Of a stretch of DNA of 64,000 nucleotides, positions 10,865-25,186 are shown one piece after another (positions within the stretch are counted from its first letter, which is position 1; each line of letters begins with the position of its first letter). Where the stretch lies: positions 144,246,920 to 144,310,919 of the forward strand of contig OX235279.1 in NCBI GenBank assembly GCA_944472155.2, read 5' to 3'. The notes below the pieces were generated by a model. It had not been told where the DNA came from. It did not search any database and saw only the letters and a list, made by a program, of their open reading frames with translations. The DNA is from Trichobilharzia szidati (taxonomy: Eukaryota > Platyhelminthes > Trematoda > Strigeidida > Schistosomatidae). The translations under genes and the position numbers were made by a program.

Positions 10865-13800
10865 CTAAAATGATAGAGAAAAAGAAAGTAAATAAAGCAC
10901 AAAACCACGAAAAGCATATCTGAGTATGGCGAAATTCGTAACTAAATATTAAGTCTGATTGATCCATTTAGAGCCAAGTTACCTCCAACTTTTACCGGTC
11001 GGTATTGTTCATCATCAGATTTCTGAACTTCATTCTTTATCAAGGTCAAAAGTACCGCACAATAACACACTTGATTCGTGGCTCTATTTTAACCGTGCTT
11101 ATTGTTGGTTGGTGATGATGATGATCGTATTTCCATTAACTTTAATTTTGTCTTATATAAATAAATACAGCAACTACCATTGGAATAGATCTGCAGAAGT
11201 TGAATCTATGTGTTCAGAAGAAATTCATACAGTCATCTGCTTTACTGATACATAAGTAAGCACACTTCAAACTGATGTGTAGTGATGTAAATCTGATGAG
11301 TTTGTCTGCATTTGCTTGTTTTGTTTAGTAGCTGTATTATAGCATTGAACACCAATAAGCGTATATTTAGTTAACGGTTTTTGTGCATAATGGTATTAGT
11401 CATTTGAAAACTGTAGATGAAGCAATATAGGTGGTCACACTTAAATCACGAATAAGTAGAAGTTGGAATTTATGGGGCAATGTCAAGGGGCTCAGTGCCT
11501 AATTGCTCTACGAGCTTGTATTGTACCCGGACAGGTCCTGGGTTTGAGCCCCAGGGGATGCTCGCTGCCTAAGAGTCCTAAACTAGGACGAATCATCTGG
11601 TTTTCCAATGGTACTCTAACTGATTTCAGCTCATGATCAAATATGAAATATTTAATATTGTAGTTCTAAGGTTCGAATTATAGGATTTCGTGCACATTGG
11701 CAGTTGTACAAATGACCGTGGGCGTAGAGCAGATTAGGAAATTCGGCGCAAAATTCATCTGAACATATCGTGTTTAGTTTGTAAAATACCTCTTTGAAAG
11801 CATTTATTCTATATGCCTTAAATAAATACCTGGGTCTATGTAACATAAGGTTGTTCACAGATCAATGTAATTCATGTGCTGATAAGTTTACGTGAAAATG
11901 GCTCTTTTTCACTACAGTAGAAACGTTCCAGCTGACAGCTGTAATAAGTAAACTAACTGATTGAGTAAATTAAGGCATTAGGAATCAACCTATTGTTTAT
12001 AAGTGACTGAGTACAGGATTGCATTCCTGGAGTTACAACACTAATTAGTACCCAGTGGAGTTTGTCAAGTACAATGTGAGGACAGATATTCGACGGTGAT
12101 ATTGCATGGCGACAGCACCACATCACAAAATGAAAAATCTTAGGATTCGTTGATTCTGATACAGTTTGTGAGTAGCAGCCAGCTCACGTTGTTCAATTGC
12201 TGATTAGGTCATCAGTTCAACTATTGGAGCGTCCAACACGAGAAGAGTTCTCTGGTTTTGCAATGATTTTCTAACTGATGTCGGTTTGTAACACAAGAAA
12301 TTCGCACGGTTCCCTTCAAGCCAATACCAACAGAATGATCAATACTGAAGCATTTTCTAGTATTTTTTACTTTTCATCTGGAAACTATAAACATGAGAGA
12401 AAAGGAATTCACGATTACATTGTTTGACTATAGTTTGGTGAATACCCTTTATTTAACGACATCAAAATTACTTGTCCACAGAATGCACAATAAGGGCTTT
12501 CATATTAGCTATCAGACAAAGATGAAATATAACAGAAGGTAAGCAGATTCATTCGATATTTTTTGTTCTCAATGGAAGTCTAAGTGATGCTTACACAGAA
12601 AGATTAGAAATCACACTAACTACTTATGAGTAGTTAAAGCATATTTGGTTAAAATAAATTAAAACTTTTAGGTTAAATCAAGAACTGAGGATAAATCACA
12701 GTTAAAGGTAGTACTGGACAGCTGTTCCATCCGTACGAAGCCAGCGCTTTGAACATTTAGACACTGCAATGGAATCCAATGGTCCTCGTGAATAGAAACA
12801 AGAACGATTGGTAAGGGTCCTGTACTGCCTAAAGGTTTTCAGTAAGTTAACAAACTTGAAGTCAATCAGATTTGAGCAAAAGGTGAAAATGATTCTCAAG
12901 TTGATTTTTTTTTGATTGAAAATAAGTGTATACAGCGATATTGCAGCTAAAAATTACAGAGCAAACCAATGCTTTTCAATTGATATATATGTATACACTT
13001 ATATCAACAGGGTTGAGATGGAGAGAAGCAGAGAGAGAGAGAGAGAAAGAAAGAAAGAGGAAGAATGGAAGATAGGGAGAAGCAACAGGGAAGACAGAAG
13101 AAGAAGGGAGGTGGGAAATACAAGCCTTGCATAAACAAAAGGACATAAGTAATGATTGATAATGAATACAACGTTTTCATTTCGATTCCTTTCTCTCCAT
13201 CCATCCATCCATGCTTTTACTCTACTAGATTAAATAGTCATTAACATGAATAACAGAGGTCAATTTAATTTCTTATTTTCCCCATTCTAATTAAATAATA
13301 ATAATAATGAGCCTGATAAAAATTCCTTCTGGTTATATGTTTTCCGGTTAATAACAGATGAACAGAGAGGGGGAGGAACGGAGGGGGTAGGGTTGAAACA
13401 GAGACAACAAAATTTAATTAGTTTGCTTAGATTGACTTGAGGAAATCTAGGTGAATAGGCTAAAGCAAATGATAATAATGTATATGAATAAAAGAAGGAT
13501 AATTTTTACTTCAAAATTTATGCATATGCTACTTCTTATCCTCTTGTTAAGATGGGATGGGAGAAAAAAACTTTTGTCAATTAATTTTTATTCTTTTATG
13601 TATGTGGATATATATTTGTTAGTTAATACAGAGGAAAAATTTTTTTGTTATTGTTCTGAACTAATTAGCTGGAATTTATTCATTAAATGTATTCTGCTGC
13701 TTAAAAGTGAATATCCAAACTTTTGAAGCCCACAGTAACAGAGAGTTTCATTTCATCATCCTCATTGGTAGTCACATCAATTTTGGCGAAGGCTTCGAGA

Positions 13801-16800
13801 CCGTTGAGTGTGAAGTAATTTGGAAACTGCTTTAACACTACGGCGTGCCCCAAGTCTTTATCAACTTCATTCAACAGCTATTTGATGATGATCAGGTCAC
13901 ATTTCAAGTGATTCACTACAGGAAGGTAAGCGAAACCTTTGAAGGGAAGACAGGAGTAAAACAAGGCTGCCTACTATCATCAACGATGATATGCTTAATT
14001 GTGGTGGAGTGGATTACGCGGCAGACTGTGCATGGGAGTGAGAAGAAAGGAAATCTTTAGGCTGAGAAGATTCTAAAGGATTTGAACCTGTGGACAATGT
14101 ATGTCCAATGTCACACAAACTCGAATACCTGTAGGCGAAAACCAAGAAGCTGGCAGATGAAGGTAGCACAGAAGACAGAACTTCGGGTGAACATAGAGAA
14201 GACAGAGGTGATGAAGATAACCGATAACAAACCACAACTAGCACCGATCACTATCAACGGGAGGAATTTGAAGGAAGTCGCCTCTTTCACTTATCTAGGT
14301 GGCATCGTTGCAACTGCAGGCGGCACATGTGAGGATGTGAAAGGCAGGACCGGAAAAGCAAGACAACCTTTAAGCTTTCACCACCAGCCATCTTCGCTTC
14401 ATACTGAAAATCAGATAGCCAGACAGAAAAGATTAGCAACAGGGGACTCTGACAAGGGAATGGAAATGGGTCAGACACACCCTGAGGAGACTGTTGAGTG
14501 ATATCGCGCGCCGGGCCATAACTCAAGTGAAGCCTGAATGAGAAACGACAAGTTGGCGGAGATCGTGTCAGGAGGAGATGAGGGCTTATGGGAAATCGTA
14601 GAGCTAGCTAAAGACGACTGCAGCAAACAGGATTCCACTAGTACCCTAAGAGAATATGTATAATATATATCCTGTGGAATGATATTCTTAATCAGTAATC
14701 TATTTATACTAACGTAGTAAAAACACAAGACTACGAAATTAATAAATTATCACAGTATCGATAGAATAATGAAACCAACTGTAACCAGTCAAGAAATACA
14801 GCCGTTAGAGACAGTTCTCTCTATAATATCATTATTTTTCAGTAAAAAATTAAAGATAAAACTATCAAAAGCATCCTCTGAATCACTTAATATTGTCAAT
14901 AGAAAAGTGGAGATAGTCACGAATTTGCAGTTGTCTCATATTCCTAGTTAGGTACTTCTTTGGAAGAGCATAACCTTAGACTCAAGAGGCTCGGGTTAAA
15001 AGTTCAGCATGATACAATTCACCCAGAAAGTTATTATCACGACAGAGTTCCAACCTCAAATAATCATCGCTCTGTTGTAAATGTCCAAAGAAGAGATGTA
15101 AAAAAAGAAAAAAGATATCACACACTATTTTAGTCATGTCGGTTTCTGAAATTATTAATATACAAAGCCAAAGCTGATCCGTTCACTGAGCCACAGAATC
15201 CGCAAACCTGATACTGTTGAAGAGGAGCTAAACACTATGAAGAGAATGCTCCTCGAAAATGGCTCCCCAGAACGTTTCATCACAAAATCCATGAAACCTA
15301 AACCACCAAAGCCGCTAACACTTTCAGTTTCCGAAAAACTTTTCTACCGAAATCTACAATTCAATGGATACTCATCAGCAGAGATACTGATTTTACTGCT
15401 TGAGAATGATATAGCCGAAAAAAGAGTAACTCTTTGCTGAACACCTTCTATTTCATAACTATTGATATCCTCATAAACTCAATAATCGAAAATCAGAAAA
15501 AAACTTCCCTCTGTGTTACTTATCATTAATTACTACCAACTGTCCATTTTTCGCTCCATTGTCATAGGAGAAATGTGCTTACACTTTTTTTCTAGTTGTG
15601 TTTTATCTTCTCCGGGTTAGGGGAAATGTTTTACTACTTATGATTTATTAGTTCTAACACATGAATGCGTGTCCCTCTTTGTGTGTGTGTGTGTGTCTGA
15701 GTGTGCGTGTTTCCTTCACTGAATATTTCTAACATAGTTCCACAGTAATCACATAAATCCGGTAAGTCAATTAACTATACTCATTTATTATCCAACTCAC
15801 TATTATTTATATAGTTGACAATCACTGTAGTACATAAAGACATTGACCATAATTATATTTGTATTTTATGTACAGTAGGATGAAACATACTGTATTCATT
15901 AAATTACCAATATTACCATTTACGTAAAAGGAGACAGAATCATAATACAATGAGACAAAGCTGCCTACTGTCATCACCGACGATATTCCTAATTGTCGTG
16001 GAGTGGGATTATGCGTCAGACTGTGAGTGGAGAGAGAGAAGACAGGAACACATTAGACCGATAAGAAAACTGTAGGAGATCTGAGATTCTCGCATATGAT
16101 TTATGTCGAATGTCATGCACACTGGAAGAGTTACAGGTGAAAAGCGAAAAACCAAAAAGAAGAGGCTGGCAGCAAACACAGGACTTCAAGTGAACATAGA
16201 GATGACACAGGGGAAGAAGATACTCAACTGACCAACAATTACAAGAACCGTTCAATATTAACGGAAGAAATTTGATAGAGGTCACTTCCTTCAGTTATCT
16301 AGGAAGCATCGTTTCAACTACAGGCACTCTGAACAGATGGCGATATCAAATCACGTCAGGATCGGAAAGGCGAGACAAACATTCATCACTCTGAAATCAC
16401 TTCGGAAATCTTCTGCACTCCGCTGCAGCATAAACAACAAAATTCAGATTTTCAACACCAATGTTAGGTCAGTCAGTCAGTCACTGTTTCTATATGAGTC
16501 AGAAACTTGATGCCCGTGTCACAAAAAGCATTTCCAAAAGGCTGTCTCGGACTTTAATTAACAGCTGGCTATGCTTCATACTGAAGATCAGATGGCCGGT
16601 AAGAAAGAGTTAGCAACAGGACACTTTGGGAAAGAACCAATCAATACCCTATTGCTCAACAAATATTCCGAAGAAAATGGAGATGGATTGGACACACACT
16701 GAGAAGACCATTGAGTGACATCGGACGACCAGGCCATCGGCCGAGTGGAACTCGAGTGGGAAAAGACGAATTGAGTATGTGTCTGTATGCGACATGGAGA

Positions 16801-17818
16801 AGGAAAAGGGAGATTTTGGACAATCGTGGGGCCAACTAAAGTGGACTAGAGAGAACAAGACAAAATAAGATGTCGTGTTGAAGGCCTATATTCCACTCGG
16901 AACCCTAAGGAATAATAATAATAATTGATAGTATAATGACCTGGCCTAGTTTATTAGGCCAGAAAAGAAGAGGGAAGGTTGGCCGTAGGTTTGGCGACCC
17001 TATGCCGGAAAACTAATGCAACCGCTACATAAAACTTAAGAGCAGCCAGTATATTACCAAAAGAAACAAATGGCAAACTTTCTTTCCTGAAAAAAGTGTT
17101 ATCTACAAAAATGACAAGTCTGCTTTTATGCCAAACGCCTAATGTTAAAGTAGCTAGCCACAGTTAGGGATGATTTTAATTGACTCTGTCGTCTGAATTG
17201 AGTCAATCCGAGTACTCAGGTGATGAGATCAACTAACCAGTGTATTCAGATCGCTTCCACATGCCTAGCAAATGTACCAGTGGTTGACTGGTTTCCACTT
17301 ACACGTACAAGTCAGTAATGCATTAAAAAATTTTACTCTGTTTATCCATACACACACAACAATACATTAATTGTTAGCATCTCTTATCATAGTTCATTTT
17401 GTTTTTAAGACTTCTCAGAGGAGAAAAAGAAGAAAACAACCAGATAGTGAATTTAGATTTCCGTCTGCTGATTTGTTAGTTGCATCAATTTGTCTGAGAA
17501 GAGTTGAGCATGAATAATTGAACAGTGAAATTAATTCTTTCTAACTAATTATTATCATTAATATTAACACGAAAAACAAGATAGAAAAATTGCAACAAAA
17601 ATGAAGAGAAATATAAAGCAGGGGAGGGGGAAGATGCTTTTCATACTACAGTGAATTCCCCGCACGAACATACTCTTCCCTACTACCGACTCACTTATCC
17701 CAGATTAATTACCCTTGTCAGTATCTTTACACGTTGTAATATGAGACAAACTGAACATTAAGGACAAATCAATACAACCAAACTAATGTACAGTGTAATA
17801 TATATATATATATATATG

Positions 17819-17868
<50 letters not shown>

Positions 17869-19357
17869 AGGATGCAATTCATAGATTCATGAAAACGTGT
17901 TGACTGGTGAAAAGAGTTGTAAGCTGAAACGTAAAACAAAGTAAATACAAATATTTTACACGATAAGGAGGCCTAAAAATTCTGGTTCCGTTTACTCCCA
18001 GTAAAAAAATCAAGTCCCACAATATCCTTCTCCCTATGACAGATTTAAAGATAATTCTTAGGTAACTTTGCACTACAGATGTTGAGGTTTAAAGAGGGAT
18101 GCCAGCGTGATTCTCATTATGCATTGAACTATTGCGTCCTAGTTAGGGACTCTTCGACAGTACAACGCACCCACCACAGGGGCTCGAACCTAGGGCCTTC
18201 CGGTTACAAGTGAAGCTCATATAGTCTTCCGAACACACGGAAACACACACACACAAAGAGTTGACACTTGTAGTAGGCTAATAAGCTAAATAATCTTGAC
18301 GTCAATGCCTTTGAAATTATACACATATTTTTATGTAATACTCAGGAAAACAAATATCGGTCAGGATGTCAGCAACTTTTGAAAAAAGCGATTTGTATCC
18401 TTTTATCATGTAAAGGCAAGTAGATCGCAAACCATCCAACTCGCCTTGTAACCGGAAGCTCCTGAATTCAAACCCCAGTGGGTGCGTAGTATCGAAGAGT
18501 CCAAAAATTAGGACTCCCTGCTGGTTTCCCAGTGGTTTTCTAACTGATACCGATCCGCCGTACGTCAAACTTGAAACAAATCAAGTCCCTACAAACTGAC
18601 TGTTGAGAATCAATTATTAACCGTTAAAAAGACACAAGGAAAATCAGAAGACATTTTATCTGAAAATTTCCAATTATTCAAGTGTTGACTTGCCGGCGTT
18701 CGACTGTTTACACAATTTTACCACGAGCTGACATTGATTAGAGAATCATTGGAAAATAAGCACGGAGTACTGGACAGCTATCTCGTCGGTCCAATGGCAG
18801 ATGAATTCTAACTTATGCCAATTCACGATATGGCGTGACCATTAGCCAATACGTAAGTATAATAAGTCTAATTGGTTGTTTAGACAGGTGTTTTGTGGTG
18901 TGACAAGTCACTTACACACATATTTCCGTTAGAAGTCACACGGATCATTCTTCTGAACAAACTTCAGAATTCGAAATTCATTTAAGCCTATAGATAATCA
19001 GATGATTCAAACTCATAACTACTCAAGATGAATGAGTTTGGATTAACGCGGAAGTAAAGCAAAGTAATACGTCTCTAATATCTGGACAAAATAAGATCAT
19101 AAGCTTTCTTTAAATAAGTGAAATCTTCACCTAGACACACACACAAATAAAGAAAACAACAAATCCGGAGACCAGCATAAGGCCAACAGTGAGAATATCA
19201 CTCTTTTCCATAATCAAATTATAAAATTCCAGAAATCTATAACGAAGAGTTAACCCCTATACTGTGAGTAACACGGATTTTCGACAATGAGTTTTAACAG
19301 TTCCACTGGAAAGATTAACACTAAAGTCTACAAAAACTTCAGCTTGATCATATAACG

Positions 19358-19392
<35 letters not shown>

Positions 19393-22300
19393 CAAAATTT
19401 TAAACACCTTCTCAGTACTGCTGACGTCTTTCAAGCATTTGAGAAAAGCAAACATTCTAATTTCTTGAAAACTGAAAGATAGTAAAACCAAAAAAAAAAC
19501 GAAAAGGAAAAGCAAACAAAAAACTTACTTCCATCTGATAACTTTGTATCGATTGGGAAGGAATGTAACAATTGACGCGCCTACATAATATACGTGAATG
19601 CAATAAAAACAAGTAACAAAATGAGGCAAGAGTAGAAGGAGAGAAAGTTAACAAACAAACAAAATGAAATCCTACCAAAGGTTATACAAGTTTACTTCTA
19701 TCTCAATGATTATGAAGAAAAGAACTTTATGATCGTAATCACTTAGTGGAAGAAAAAAAACACACGCAAAAGAATATCTCTAAATATATGTACATAAAAT
19801 GTACCGATGTGGTTTTAGTCTCCTTGAAAAGAGACAACAGACTGGAAACATTATTTTTATAATAAATAAATTATAACTGATAATCAGTTCATTTTCACTG
19901 TATTAGGCAACTGAAACTTTAACCTGAAAGTACTAGCTTACAACAACACATATGGTGTATATTGGTGTGCTTCATTGGAAATCATTGTTGTACTAATTAA
20001 TGTAGAAGCATGTATACAGTTCAGGTCGTTGCACTAGGAAGAAACAGACAGAAATGCTCAGTCTGTGGTGTTGACATACCGTCTCCTAGTTCGAATGCTT
20101 CGACAATGTTCAAGGAGTAGAGTGAAGTTACTTCAGTTGGTGGTGACTGTCTCTTGTCATACAATGTTCTGACATATGAAACGAGGTGTGCAGAGTTCAA
20201 GTATCAATGGGAACGGAATCACTCACGTGGAATGTAGGCAAATCCAGCTGAGTAGTCACTAACAGGACGAAATGAGAAGCCTGGATTCCACTTCTAGTCA
20301 CTATCAACGCAAATACCTAATCCAATAGGTGGAGTGTGAGGAGAAATACATACATACGTGTTGTTCTATCTACATAAATACATGTAACTGGACAACTATA
20401 TCGATTGCTTTATTTTCCCCATTTCACTTCACCTAATGTCAGTAATGAAACAAAGATACTCACAGTCGTAAACCTGTTATTTTTCATTTTCATTTTTTTA
20501 AAATAAGTATAATTAGAATTCAGTGATAAATGTAATCAATCAAAGTAATTGATGCTAAATTAAATTTATTGGAAACAATTAAATTTCATTAGGGAATAAA
20601 AATGAGGAGAGAAAAAACAATCACAACAACAACAACAAAAGAATAATTATTACACAGTGACGCAAAGATACTACTCATTATAGCACACACACCTACCTTG
20701 TGATTAAAGTAGTATTCAAATTTATCTCTAGCTATGCATAAACACCGATGCCAGGTAGACGGACGAGAGCATAAAAAGCGTCCAACATTTGGACTGAGTT
20801 GATCTTGGATTAGATTTATTCTTTCAATCCATTTGTTCATTGATACTTTATCATTTGCATAAAGTCTGCTTGTAACAATTTCATTGTTATTGTTAGCAGT
20901 AGCACTACTTACACTTTCCTTGCATATATCCATTAAAAATGTCAAGTCTGATATAATTGGATGACATGTTTGATTTTCCTGCTGATCAGTATTCCAGGCT
21001 TGTAGAAATCCTTTCAATTTCAACGGTTTCAACGTGAATTGGCTTTCAAACTACCATTTTTCAAGTGTATCAAGAGAGGAAACAAAATAAAAACTTTTTT
21101 TTAAAAAATTTGATAGCCAGTGAAATGCTGCTATGAATATCAGAAAATAGGGTAAGGAATATGTACAAGTTATCAAGTATAACTTGCACTGGTCTACTAT
21201 TCACCCGTGACATACAGTTCGTCTGTCTGGATTCAACATAGAACTTGGCACCGAAGTGCAGCAGTTCAAGTTGCCACGTTCCAAATAGCACACAAAGGTA
21301 GACAAGAAAATGAGTGAAGAGAATCAATAGAGTTTTGACAAGTATAAGAGTGAAACAGAATGAGTGATGGTAGAAAGGAATGTGAAAGATTACAGAGACT
21401 GAATACATCTGCGCCATTGACAACGATTTTGAACCATGTCACCTATTGTCTCCAGTCATTGATTCTTAGAGTCCCGAGGGCCCCAACCCGGAATTCTGCA
21501 TCTCCCTACCTGACTCAGTTTAACTGTCAAGGATTTCATGGATTGATGCCATGTTTTTGTTTGGCCACCACTTACTCTTTTCCAACCTGCACCTATATCA
21601 GCTAGTAATGCCCGTCCGTCGGGGGAGGCGATGGTTAGGCATGCGCAGCACGTGACCTAGCCATCTCAATCTATGCAACTTTATAGCCTCTTCGATTGAT
21701 TTTCCCTCTTTGCCCAACACTCTACTCCTAACGTCAATATTACTTACCTTATTATGCCACCTAACGTGAGAAAGAGATCGTAGACATCTATGATCAAAAA
21801 CAGTCAACCTTTTCATGTCTTCAACTCGTATTAGCCATGTTTCAGAGCCATAGAGAAGGACGGAGCGAACTGCTGAGCAGTAAACACGTCCCTTGATTGA
21901 TAGCCGGATGTCACGCCTACACCAGAGATGGTGTAAGTTAGCGAAAGCAGCTCGAGCTTTTTGGATCCGTGCTGAGATTTTGTCGCCAATCAGTCCGTTA
22001 GTGTTGATACAACTTCCCAAATAGGTGAAGTGATCATACAGAAAGAATTAGGAACAAAAAACTCTGGGAACGAACTAACCAAGAAAGAATTGTTCAACAA
22101 ATATGCTGAGGAAAATGGAGATGAATTGGTCATACGCTCAGAAGACCGCTGGATGACATCACATACCTGATCATAGCTCAAGGGGGACCACCCGAATGGG
22201 GAAAGACGAGTTGTGTGTTGGTTCGAGGATGACATAGAAGAGAAGGAGGAGATGAGAGCTTACGGGCGATCATGGGACCAGCTAAAGTGAACTGCACAGA

Positions 22301-25028
22301 ATAGGATAAAATGCAGATGTGCTGTTGAGGCCCTGTGTTCCACTCAGTAGATCGGTGATCAACAATAAAAATAATATTCAACAAGGAGTATCTACAGTCT
22401 ACAGCGATTCGAACCTGCATTCCCAATTGATATGTTACTAGAGAGTAACCAATATCCCTTATAAAATTTTTAGTGTTATTTCAAACTGGATTCAGTCAGT
22501 TATGAATACGAAGTGGTCATCAAGCTAGGTGTTACACTACAGCAACAACCAGCACGGATCCATTAACTTAGGTCTCGTGCTTATTCACACACACCCATTA
22601 TTAGCAACCATGAAGGGAGTGATTCTCCAGTTGGAGAATGTATGGATTAAAAACACTTTTAAGGTTGAATTCTTACAAATTTAATTTTTCATTGTGAAAT
22701 TTATCAAGTTAGACTAGAGTAAAACTGCTGGAAGAGGAAATTCCGTCGAAGTTTTTATCGTCACTGAGCATAAAATTCATTAAAACTAATCTGACACAAA
22801 TTATTTGTTTAAAATAACCACGCTACTAATGAGTAGTTCAACACTTTGTAAAAGAAATACAACTATAAATCAATACTAATCTTAAGTGATATGTATATCT
22901 CTGTATTCTTCCGCAGAAAAACATAATAGACAAGTAAAGAGCACGAACTGAAGAAAATAAGATGCGTATTGTGAGTAAAAAGCCATACAAGTTGAAGTCA
23001 ATGACCAGAACAAGACATGAAATCAATGAGTAGGAGTCTTCCGTAACTAGTTTGAGACATGTAGACAGGCATAGTTCATATGGCTGGACTACTCAATATG
23101 TTGGTGAACATAGCAGAAATGTGGTCATAATGAGTATGTATATTTGCACATTAATATCATTCCACTAATAATGCATAACTTGGATTCATATACTGATGGA
23201 GTTATGGAAATCTTACTTCATATACAAAGAAGATTCCCATAGAGAAGTCAGTCAAAAAGAAGAAAGAAAACTAAAATATACTCGATAGTGATTCTAACTT
23301 GCATAAAAGCAAAAGAAAGACATAAAGAACACTGAGTCGAAACACCAGTGGCTGAACGGTCTACAAGCTTGCCTTGTAACCAGAAGGTCCTGGATTCCAA
23401 CCCCAGTGGATGCTTACTAATGAATAGTCCCAAACTGGGACGAAACAACTTTCCAGTACTTACTACTGGTTTCCAATGGTTCTTTAACTGGTATCAGTCC
23501 GTGGCCAAAAAATAATTTATGTTCTCGTAGTATTGCTTACGAATTAAAAAGACTTAAACTTTAGTCCGATCATAAGGAGATGAGAATCTTCAGGAAATTC
23601 ACAAGTCATGCTCATGCATTTCATACAGCAATATAGTAGGAAACACTGTTACATTGAACTGAGTTTACAAACTAGAAATATGACTATGCACGAAGGTGCA
23701 GCAGTCGAAGTTTGATAAACTCTATAAAGCACAAATAAAGGTAGTAAAAAAATGTGATGAAACTCTAATAAACGATAATTCATGGAAGCAATGAAGAGAT
23801 TGGAAAAGAAATTAGGGATGGTTAGAACAAAATAATTAATGCATCCTTATTTGTTGGAGAATAGTGACAATTTATTGGATTATTATTTATTGCATCTAAG
23901 CCACTGCTTACGATTTTGAGCTTTCTCACAAACAGTCTCTAGCCATTGGTTTTTAGTTCCGAAGACCAGCCCCAACTAGGCACTCCACATCTAATTAAAT
24001 GATTTAAAACAACATGCCACGTTTTGGAATGAACATCTGTAATTCTGTTCAAACCCAATCATATGTCAGCTAACCTCGCCCAACGTGGAAGGCGATGTTT
24101 CGGTATGCGTAACACGTGGTCCTAGCTATGTCAATATATGCACAGCTCAGTAACAACACCCAGTGATTCCTCCTCCCTACCCAACATTCTACGTCTAATC
24201 TCCATACTATTCAGCATGTTAAACAACCTAAAACGACAGAGAGTGCTAGAACATCTATGGTCACAAATGATGACCTCCTTCTTCGTATCCTTAACTTTTA
24301 ACAGAGATTTCTCACAGCTGTAGAGAAGACCGAAGTAAACTGCAGCGAATTACACACGTCCTTCAATCGGTCAAACAGTTATACTGTCATATAGTGATTG
24401 TTGCTTACCCCTGAAAGGTAATAATTCTGAATAGATAAGCCGCTATGTACGACTTTCTACAATGCGACAACTAGCAACTCTCTCTAGCCAATGAAAATAA
24501 AGAACTCTAAACTCTAACTAAATCTAGGGATATTTTCATTCATCTTCCGATTAATAGAAAACAACAAAAGAGCTAAACTGAAGTATTTTTCTGGATAATA
24601 TATATATATACTAAAGGAAGACAGGTTGTTTTTGCATCAGAGGACAAATTGATTAATAAGTTATATAATACGTTATAAGCTTTTGGTTTACACTCAACAC
24701 CACCATACCCATCAACTCCTCATCTTCCTCCCTCCATCCTCTACTACTACCCATAAGATCCATTTAATCCCCCCAAAATAAAGATATATTGGGTAACAGA
24801 TTTTACAAATCAACAACTAATTCATTTATATTCATTCAACCTATTTCCTTTTCCCTTCTTTTCCTAATACAATGACATAAAATTCATAATGACTAGTAGG
24901 AAGGGGAAAACAAATTAGAAGCAAAAGCCGGATCAATACATATGAAGAGTTAAATAAGCAGAGAGAACGAAATGGGGATAGACGAAATGTGATGAAAGTA
25001 ATCAAGATTACTCTGATGTCCAAAAAAC

Positions 25029-25066
<38 letters not shown>

Positions 25067-25143
25067 ATCAGTGAATAGTATAGTTAGATAATCAATATTC
25101 AGACAAAACAGACAGACTTTTGGAGTCCAGGTTTGCTAAAGAG

Positions 25144-25186
<43 letters not shown>

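Noticed and set aside
12916..13208. Arg/Glu/Lys-rich small protein and opposing Leu/Ser-rich frames
   Set aside because: Caused by a GAGA/GAAA purine tract; low complexity in all frames.
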